Below are positions 48,101 to 58,597 of a stretch of DNA of 64,000 bases, in pieces. The DNA lies in contig CM077643.1 in the NCBI GenBank assembly GCA_039707465.1, positions 247,718,919 to 247,782,918 on the forward strand, read 5' to 3'. The notes under the pieces are model-generated. The model did not search any database. It saw only the letters and a program-made list of their open reading frames with translations, and was not told the origin of the DNA. A program made the position numbers and the translations under genes. The DNA is from Rhabdophis nuchalis (Eukaryota > Chordata > Lepidosauria > Squamata > Natricidae). Numbering within the stretch: position 1 is the first letter of the stretch; each line of letters opens with the position of its first letter.

Positions 48101-51100
48101 ATTTTATGGCAACAACACTTTAACCAATAATTCTCAGAGCAGTTCACTCTTTTCACATGGTCCTGGTCAACCAGGAAACACATCTCTTGGCTTTGGAAGT
48201 AGCAGCTCCTTGGGAGCTGCCATTGGGTCTGCACTTGGTGGATTTGGCTCAACTGGTAAGTTGTTAACTTTTAAAGAAAGAAAACAGGGAAAGAGGTTGT
48301 ATGGGTTGATGTGATTTAAATAATTTTTCTTTAAATTATTTGGATGCATTGTATTTCTATCTCTCGATTTGAAAGAAAGTCAGTTGGACCAGGCAGATCT
48401 TGCATATGAGAAACAACTTGCATTAGTGACTATGAAAGGTAACTCACATTTTTGTTCTCCCATGATTTTATATTCAAGATCATTGCGTAAGTATTAAAAG
48501 GGTTACTTTTGTCACAAGAGGTGGGCAAGAAATATCCTTTCGCTTTGCTTCCCCCTCTCTCCAGCTTGGTCAATTATCAGGAGGACTGTTGCTGGAAGTG
48601 AACAATAGTTTCCTTTGTCAGTGTTGCAAGGATGCTCTCAAGAACACCCGGAGGACTAAGTTGAGCATTCTTCACTGTTTTAATCCAGGCATCTTTTAAT
48701 ATGAGAGGGTAGAAGCAAATACCTTCCATTTCCTGCTTAAAGACATTTTGCTTCTATATGGAGGCAAGAGATGTTCTTTTGCAGTTGTCTTGGAAATTCA
48801 TCTAGCATTTGTCTTTCAAACATCTTGTAGTAGGTAAACTTTGTTTTAATTGTTTCAGTTCACAGATGCTAAATCTTGTCATTTTCTATAGTTTCTATTT
48901 TATAATCTTTACTACTTTATTCACAGTGTGATGGTACATGCCCCCCCCTTTTAGAATTCATAAAGTTCTTAGATTGTGCAAATTGTTTTCTCATTGGATA
49001 ATGTATGAATTGTTTATTTTGCATAGGCTAAGGCATGAAGAAGCACACACAATTTTGTGCACTGTATAAAAGTGGGCTTGCACACCTTGATCTTGGAAAA
49101 TGTCCCATGTGAAACAATTTTTAAAAATATTTAGAGGACTTCCTATTGGTTGTTATAAGCAATTCCTCATCATTTTTTTGTCTTGAAGAATTTGTATTTT
49201 GGTTGATGTCCACTGAAAATAATAAGTAAAAAGAAAACACTATAAAAAGAAAGGATCTAATAAATGCGTAGTCATTCATTACATGTTTTTTAATTGAAAG
49301 TTAATGGCAAAATCAAGGATGAAGTTTCTGTGATTTTTTTTTTACCTAAGGAGAATAATATCCTCAATATATTTTTTTAAAAATTGTAGGCTTTCAGTCT
49401 TATTTGCAGTTTTTCAGCATTTTTATGAATAATTAACGCTCTATAAGAGTATTCCACTCAAACAAATCCTTGCTTTTATATAAATACATTTATTCAAATC
49501 CATAATTAGTTTTTTAAAAACTGTATAAGAAATAGTCTTTTTGTACCACACTCATTTCCCCCTTCATTGCATTTTGAATACAATTATTCTCAACTAGTCT
49601 TAAAGTGTAAATTTCTGAAATACTACTTTTAAAAGAATACCTTTGCTTGCTACTCTTAGAACATTATTTCAAGGAGACAAGATTAAGTGATTTGTCAGAG
49701 TGATCTAGTGAGCTTGATAGCTGAATCAGGATTTTAAAATATCGATCCATATTTCATTTTAATTTTGAAAGAACAATTCATTCCCCACCCCCATATTTTA
49801 GCACTCAATAAATTAATTGGCTCACTGTGATATCTTAATCTTTAGAAATCACTGTACAGTGATACCTCGGTTCACGAACGCCTCTGTTCACGAACAACTC
49901 GGTTCACGAACAGAAAAGTTCATAAAAATATGCTCCGGTTCACAAACTCCGCTTCGGTTCACGAACAGAAAAGTTCATAAAAATATGCTCCGGTTCACAA
50001 ACTCCGCTTCTGTTCACGAACTCCGCCTCGGTTCACGAACTCCGCCTCGGGTCACAACCAATTTGGTTCGCGACCAGAGTCAGTTCAACAATTAAAACCA
50101 AAAGAAAGATCAGAACGGATTACCCGGATTTACATTAAACCCTATGGGAAACTGTGCCTCGCTTCGCAACCAATTCGGTTCGCGACCAGAGTCAGTTCAA
50201 GAATTATTTATTTATTTAAATTTATTTATTTATTTAAATTTATATCCCGCCCTTCTCCACGAAGGACCCAGGGCGGCGTCCTTAAATTAAAACAAAACAA
50301 AAAAAAAAGATCAGAACGGATTAACCGGATTTACATTAAACCCTATGGGAAACTGTGCCTCGGTTCACAACCAATTAGGTTCGCGACCAGAGTCAGTTCA
50401 CGAATTAAGTTCGTGAACCGAGGTACCACTGTAGTTTCTTTTTTCTGCATTAGACTGAAATTAAGAAATTCTAAATAAAATATATGTTTGCTAAATAGGG
50501 ATACAAAATTGTTAATATGGTTAAACAGCTCAATGTTCATAATAAGTGGTATTTCAAGATTTATGTTAGTTAAATTGCTCAGGTAAAACCTTCTGTAAGA
50601 TCAATATACAAGTATAAAAATATTTATTTAAACTCCTAAACCATACTTTTATGAACACATCCAATTTTGTTATTATATTTGTTCACCCATCCCTATATTA
50701 TCTGTCTGTGATCCAAATCATTTTAAGACTTGCCTTCAAAGTATCTTTAGACTTTTTTATTGACAAGAATGTATAGTGTGGCCACCATATCTTATTTCCG
50801 AAGAGTGCAGAATCTAAGGGTAATTTTAGTAACAGCTTAAGACAGGATGAAATAATTTATTATTTAGGCTATCTCTATACAAAAACCTCTGTTGCATGCC
50901 TAGAATATGACTTGAATAGTTCCCCCTCTCAGACTAGTATCTAAATTGAAAGAAAAATTGAAGACATTTGCAGAAATTATTTGCACTTAAGATTCAACTT
51001 CATTGGTTTGTATTAACACATTAAGACATGCCTAACTATTGGTCCCAAAGCCTGACTCCAGAATGCCAAATACTATGACAATGTGACTAAGTCTTGAGTG

Positions 51101-54100
51101 AATCAAGACTTGGAGATTGCTCAAAAATTTTCCATATCTGAGGAATGCTTGTACTCATTTGTGATTTATTAAATCATGTGTGGTTATCACAGTAATTGTC
51201 TCTAGCATAACTTGATTGTTATAACGAATATGATCATATCTTGTATTGCCCAGCTGTAGGTTGGGGCTAGGTTTTCTTTGGTTGACACTGTATGTAATAG
51301 GGTCTTTTTATTTCTTCTTCAGTTGGCAGTTCTGCAAGTAGTAGTGCCACAAGGAGAGAGTCTCTATCTACTAGTTCTGACTTGTACAAAAGATCTAGTA
51401 GCAGCCTAGCACCCATAGGGCAGCCATTTTACAATAGTCTGGGATTTTCCTCCTCTCCAAGCCCAATAGGCATGCCTCTGCCAAGCCAAACTCCAGGACA
51501 TTCACTTACGCCACCGCCATCACTTTCATCACATGGATCCTCATCCAGTTTGCATTTAGGTAAAAAAAACAAAGCCCTTTTTGTTTGTATATGTTTGTGT
51601 GTATATGTATTTTTATATGTATATCAATATTTTATGTTGGGTAAAGATGTCAATCTGCCTTTTTGGTAAAACATTGTATAGGGGGCCTAGTCCCAATATG
51701 TTGCTAATTGATTGGTCATTGAGAGTGATCAGCTTTGGGAGCAAAGTGTTGGCCCATGGCACCCTACAGATTTTTCACATAAAAATGAAATCCTGATACT
51801 TAGTAAACTAAGAGTGGGTTGTTGTTGTGGTGTTGTTGTTGTATGACAGGCAAAGATATATATATTTTCCGTATAATTGTAAATCATGCATCTTTTTTAA
51901 TGGAGTCAGCTTTAGGCTAATGTTTAGTACATGGTAACAATACAGGTTTTGCAACTTGGTTTAAAAAAAACAAAGCTCGGCAAAGTATGCAGTAAAGAAA
52001 ACTGCTTTTAAATAAACAGAGTAATGAATTCACAGTAAATTTTACAAATTCACTTTCAAAAGAAATAAAAATGAAAATGAAAGGCTTTAGGAAAATAGTG
52101 GCATAATGTGTCCTTTCCATACATACACCTGTAGTAATTTCATGCTTGAACCAGTAAGGATGTATATAGGCATGGTTTGTATCTAGATTGATACTGTTGA
52201 GTAATATATGTTAAAATTACATTATTCTTTGGCATGCTTTGCAGTAGTTATTCATATAATTCCCTATTATTAATTATTTATTTAATGTAAATTGTGAATA
52301 AATCACTTTATATGCTTTATTGTACAGGCATTTTACTAGCGAAAGGTCTCTCACCATAAATGACATCTCAAACTTGAATACTAAAAAAGTTTCAAAATTC
52401 ACATATCATATAACTTTCTTAAACTAAATTTGCTCAATTATGTTACATTGTCCAAATAAATACTCTAAAATTCAAGTGCATGCCTACAATGAGGAAAAAA
52501 TGGGCTAAATAATGTTCCAATAACAAAATGGAATAGGAAGAGGATGAAGTTCTACTTATAAATGGTCATGCATTTATTCCAGTTGTAATGAAAAGTGTTC
52601 TTGAAAGTATCTTTGTAAGTCTTCCAAGTTCTCTTGGAATCCTAAGGCAAATTGGATATTATTGATCACAACAAAATCTCTACTTCAGAAACAAAATGAA
52701 GACCCCTTGTACACTACTACTTAGATATAGACTTACACATAGATTTGGTCTATGTGACATTTGACTGATATATTTTACTTTTTCACCTATCCCTAATTTT
52801 TCTACAATACCATTCTTATATCAAATAATGCATCATTTCTCACTGAAACTTCAACCTTATGCCTTCTGGAAGGCTGTTCCTAAAAATATGGACTTCCAGA
52901 GCAAGAAGACAATAGTTTTAATATTCATCTTTCCTATGCCATTTATGCACATGGCTCTCTGGATTTTATTCAGAATTGAACATGATGTGAAGTATATGCA
53001 CTAAGTGCTCAAAGGATGATTTATTACTTCAAGATAAAAAACATTTCATCAAAATTAATGTACTTCAAGCCTCAAAAGTAAATAACCAATTTCACTTGTC
53101 TAATATATAAATTATATAAATTCTTCAACAAATGCTAGAATATACTTTTTATGAATTATCTATTACTTATTGGACATAATTTGTACTATATCACATATTC
53201 TGCTTCTGATTGGTCATAGAGAAGAGCAAAAGATGAATGAACAAACATTTCAGTCTTGTTTATTTCAATGCTAGACTTGGAACTTTCACTGGATTCTGGT
53301 GTTCCAGTAACAGCTTTATAAATAATAATAATAATAATAAATCTTGAATTTATTGACCGCTCCATCTCCCTGGGGGGACTCGGAGCGGTGCACAGGGCAA
53401 ATAAAACCATAAAAAACAACATACATACAATAAAAACGAATTAAATACATCCCTGCGCTAAAATCCCAGTTAAAACTACTAAAATTCCTAACTAAAATTA
53501 ACAGTCCTATAGACGGGAGACTACCCTAGGCCGGCCAAGCAGAACAGATGTGTTTTTAGTTTAAGACGGAAGGAGCGGAGGTCCGTGGTTGTTCTAATGT
53601 CGGGGGGAAGGTCGTTCCAGAGGGCTGGGCCCGCCACAGAGAGAGCCCTTCCCCTGGGCGTCGCCCGCTGACAAAGTCTAGTGGACGGCACCCGGAGAAG
53701 CCCCTCTCTGTGGGAGCGAATCGGCCGTGAGGATGTATGAGGCAGGATCCGGTCCTGCAAATAGCTAGGTCCCGAGCCATGGAGCGCTTTAAAGATGGTA
53801 ATTAAAACCTTGAAGCGCACTCGGAAGACGACAGGCAGCCAGTGCAGCTCGCGCAAGAGCGGTGTTACATGGGTAAACCTCGAGGTTCCCATAATTGCTC
53901 GCGCGTCTGCATTCTGGACTAGCTGAAGTCTCCGAGTGCTCCTCAAGGGGAGCCCCATGTAGAGAGAGTTACAATAGTCCAGTCGGGACGTCACGAGAGC
54001 ATGAGTGACTGTGCGCAGGGCGTCCCGATCCAATAGGGATGCCCTGCCTATAACTTTAACTATATAGGCATAAACTTTCAATTTAATTTATAGCACACAT

Positions 54101-57100
54101 TTTTAAATTATTTAAAATGGCAATGGAACCATTTACTCACTATATCTGCTATAGGATTTTGTGTTTCATCAAAGTTATAAAAAACACCTATGGAATAACA
54201 TCATTTAAGTATAAAAGCTTGATTCTGTGTAAACTTTGAAAAATAGCTGACTTTAAAAATAAGAAATACATATTTCAAATGTTGGCTAGCCGTCAACTGA
54301 TGTTATTCTATGTTCATGTAGTTCTAAAATTTACCTTCTTCAGAAAGTTTAGATAAAGCACACATTCTGAAAAATATTTGTAAGATTTCTCACAAGAATT
54401 GTATGTGTGTATCTGGTAATAACTTAGCAAAATGTGCCACATTATAATTTACTAGATGATGCATTGTAAACCAAAAATATTTTAACGTTTTATTTAAACA
54501 TTTTAAAACATTCCCCATGAGTATTAAAATACATAGCATATTTAAAATTAATACACATATTTATTTATAGTTTGTGGAAAGGAAGTATTATTCAAATCCT
54601 TAAATGTTCAGAAGTAAGTTTTTATTGAAAACATTTTTTTATTAATGTCTAAATTGCAAGATAGACCCATCATCTTTTCTCTTTCTCCAACAAAAGCATA
54701 CTCCTTAGCAGAATTCTGCTCAGGATGCTCTTCTAATAGAATAAAATCCTCCTCCTCTTCTATTACTATACTAGATCTGATATTTTTCTGCAAAGCCTGC
54801 AGTCCTGTGGAATACATCTTTGTATGGACAGAGATTTGCAATAGGAAGGGAAACTATTACAGCAGCTGCATGAATCATAGCCAAAAATGTTGCTTCTTTA
54901 ACACTTTTTTAAAAAGAGATGCTTTTTTCGTGCTTCTGGATGCTTTGTACACTCCTAAAAACTAATATCACTTGGGTGAAAGACTTTCGGGCAGCCTCAG
55001 AGATTCTTTAGTAATAGACAGGAGTTTCAATGGTGGATTTTCCTTGTGGGCATTGGAAGTCTCCCTTGATATTTGAAGGGACAGAATCCTATGTTCCAAG
55101 GCTCATAGCATTTTTGTCATAAACCCTCAAGTTCCGAATAGGTTAAAGACAAATATCATTACCTGTTATTTTTTAAAAAAATTTAAAACAGGTAGAGGGA
55201 AATTTCCTGCCATGACTGCTCTTTCTACAGAAAGAGGTTTTTAACTGTGCATATCTGTCATTATGATTATGCTAGAGAGAATAAGCTAATAGAAATAACA
55301 CTTATAAAATGCTCCACAGTGCTTTATAGCACTGTCTACACGGTTTACAGAGTCAGGATATTGTCCCCAATAATTTTACCTCATTTTAGGCAAATGAGGT
55401 CCTCATTTTAACAGCCTCGAAAGGATGGAAGGCTGAGTCAGTCTTCAGCTGGTCAGGATTGAACTCCAGGCTCATTTCTTTTCTTGGTGCATTGATCTTT
55501 GTTCTACCTGTTTAAATTAATTGTTATTGCAGAATTTTTGCTTACTCCCTGCTTCTTTGCCTTTCCTTGTTCCATTTCCACCTGGACCAATAAGCTGTTG
55601 CCACCTCTTTTAATGTTATGCCTCCCATTATCATGGTCTTTCCATGTATTACTGAGTTTTAATTCTTCTCATAAACCTATCTGTTTATTTGTGTACTGTA
55701 ATTATAAAGTTGATGATAAAATGGATTTATTCATGGCTTATTTTATAGAAAGACATTGGTCTGGATATTTTGTAAAAAATTAAAATGAAAGTAAACTTGT
55801 ATCTGTTCATACTTAATAAAAACTTCCCAATATTAATAGAAAAAATTGTTTCCAGGGACAATTTTCCGAATAAGTTTAGTAAGATATTTTTAATAATATT
55901 AATTATTATGTGCTAGATGCATATCCAGTCACATGGCATATGATTTTAGTAATCTTGCTTAACGCTGGTATAAGATTTTATAAATGCATACATTTTATAA
56001 AAAAATACAAATATCTAGTTCATGACCTTTTGCTTAAAAACAAAGCAAATTGTGTGCAAGGTAGTCCTGATTTGTTTATTTTGCCTTGATTGTGTGCGCT
56101 GTTTACATCATTAAATCCATAAGAATTTCATTCCCATAAAAATCTATGGCTGCAGATGCAGACTTAGGTAGTTATCTCAAATATTGAAAATGGTAAATAC
56201 TGCTTTACTCTACATACTAAATGAAATTTGCTGTCACTTTTGGGCTTTACGTTGTGAATGCACTTGACCAGATTTCAACTAGTAATCTTCCTATGCTTGT
56301 ATTAGTAACTTTTGCACATAATATATTTCATCTCTATTCAGGGTTATCTCCAGAACAAGAAACTATTATTTTGTTTGTTAGTACTTTAAGAAAGGGAGCA
56401 CAAACAATCTTTGGGATCTAGTTTTAGATACAAAGCTATTTCTATATAGTTATTTTCAAATAACTAATGCAACGGCAGGTTTTTTAAATTTATCAGATAG
56501 ACATTACTGTCATGCTTCTAAAAAACCAGAGCATTTTTGTAAAATATAAGTGGGTAAGTTTGAGTAGTTTGAATAGTTTAAGTGAAGTCTAGTTGGGCAG
56601 ATTCAGAAAAAACAGGTACATAGAATTTTCTTAGAGAATAGGTCCTTCTAAAGACATCTTCATGGATTTGGTCCCCCCTGCAACTGTGTGAGATATGGTA
56701 TAGAGGAAAAAGAAGGAACAACTTTGAGCAACTCTCTTGGTGCAAGTAGAAGGGTCTTCTATTCATCTTTGAAACTAGAGTTTTAGGTTGTAAGTTATCA
56801 AATGTTAATGTAATCTTTGGTTTACAGGCATTTAACTTTGTAAGTACATTTAATCTTTAGTTTTGAATTTGTTTTCTGTAGCAGAATAGTTTTTATAAGA
56901 CAATAAATATAATACATTTCATGATGAAATTGCTAGTCCATCACAAGCCAATATTCCAAATTTTACAAAACACTTGAGTTGTTTCAACTCCATTACTATA
57001 GGAACTACAAACTCTTAATATCATGATGTTTTAGCACTGCATTCAGTTAGATAAAATTTACTCCTCCCCTCTTTTCCTGAGCTGCCTACACCTCTCTCCA

Positions 57101-58530
57101 AAAGAAAATTTCTTGGGAACTTGCCTGTATTGAATTTTCAGAAGTTTTCAATAGCTATGCCATTTCCAATGCTATTCAGGAAGGCCTTTCACTCCTCAAA
57201 ATAACTTTTTTAGGGGACTTTTTTAAAGCAGGATGTAAAGAATTCAATTTCTACTAATTTTATGTTATGTACATGTTTCTCTTGGTATGGCTATTTTTTC
57301 AAAAAATGAATTGGAGAAAAAGGTTAAAGAAGCAGAAAATGTATTGAGCAACTGATTTCTTTCCCCTCAAATAGTAAGGGATTCTTGTGAGCCATCCTCA
57401 TGAATTTATAGTTAGACAATTAGACAACCAATCCACATTACTTAGAATTATATATTTTAGTATTACACAATTTGACTCTTCTCCCACACAAAATGTTCTT
57501 TTTAATAGTTACATCAAAATGTGCTCATTCCCCTGTATTTCAGATAGATACTTTCTGTAGTTCCACATCTGATCTGTTGATGCACAAGATTGCTACCATG
57601 GTGGTTCAGTTGGAAGATGTTTGTCATAGATTTTAAATGTGCATTGAATTAGTATGTTTTGAATGCTGGCTATTACACATAAAGTAGATGAAAACATCAT
57701 ATTCACCAGTATTTCAAATTTAATAACAATTATTTGTTTGAGGGCATGATAAAATATATGTAGCTCAGGGTTGAACTGTGAAGTCCTTGGTGATCTTTGA
57801 GCTTGACTGTTTGCTTACAGACATTTTGTTGCCCAACTAGGTAATATCAGTGTGAATGAGTATGGGATGATAAAAGGAACTATCCTCCCACCAAAACTGG
57901 CAGAACACACTACTATATATAAGTAGAGAACAATCCTCTCCCCACTTACTTGCACAGATGATGTTACCTAGTTGGGTAATGAAATCTCTGCAAGCAAGTA
58001 TCCAAATTCAGATATCACCAAAGACTTCACAGTTGTACCTGTCACTATTTACTGAAATGCTTTATTTTGGTAAGTTTTAGTATTTTAACTACCTTTGCTC
58101 TTTTATGTATATTTTATGTTAACTGCCTTGAGCATATTGGTAAAAAAGAATAATTATAATGGGCTGTTTAGGAAGTAATATTTAGGAGGGATGCTTGAGT
58201 TATTGTAAACTAAATATTAATAAAGTAGGTAAAAGCAGGATTTAGTTTGAGTAGGTTTTGGAATTATGATAAAAAGCATTTATATGTTCGTGTGTATATG
58301 TTTTAGAATATTCCAGATCTCTAATTTAATTAGCCAATTTGTTAATGCTAATTCCTTAAAAGGGAGTAAAATGTATTGTCAGGAGAAAGGATTTAGTTAT
58401 TTAATGGGTTCCACAATATTAGAAGGTTTAAAAGGGGTAACTTATATTGTTAACTTAATATACATACAACAATCAGTAATAAAAATTATATATCCTTTTG
58501 TGGAAAAACATTAATATCCAGAAGCTTGTT

Positions 58531-58597
<67 letters not shown>

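Noticed and set aside
48380..48438. Alternative acceptor four bases into the candidate cassette exon
   Set aside because: In the phase required by exon 11 it would run into a TAG within the segment (…HL|H-stop), so only the 48376 start keeps the frame open.
51382..51669. Reading frame running past exon 12 into the intron
   Set aside because: The GTAAAA donor at 51560 ends the exon in the phase needed for exon 13. The downstream part is T-rich intron.
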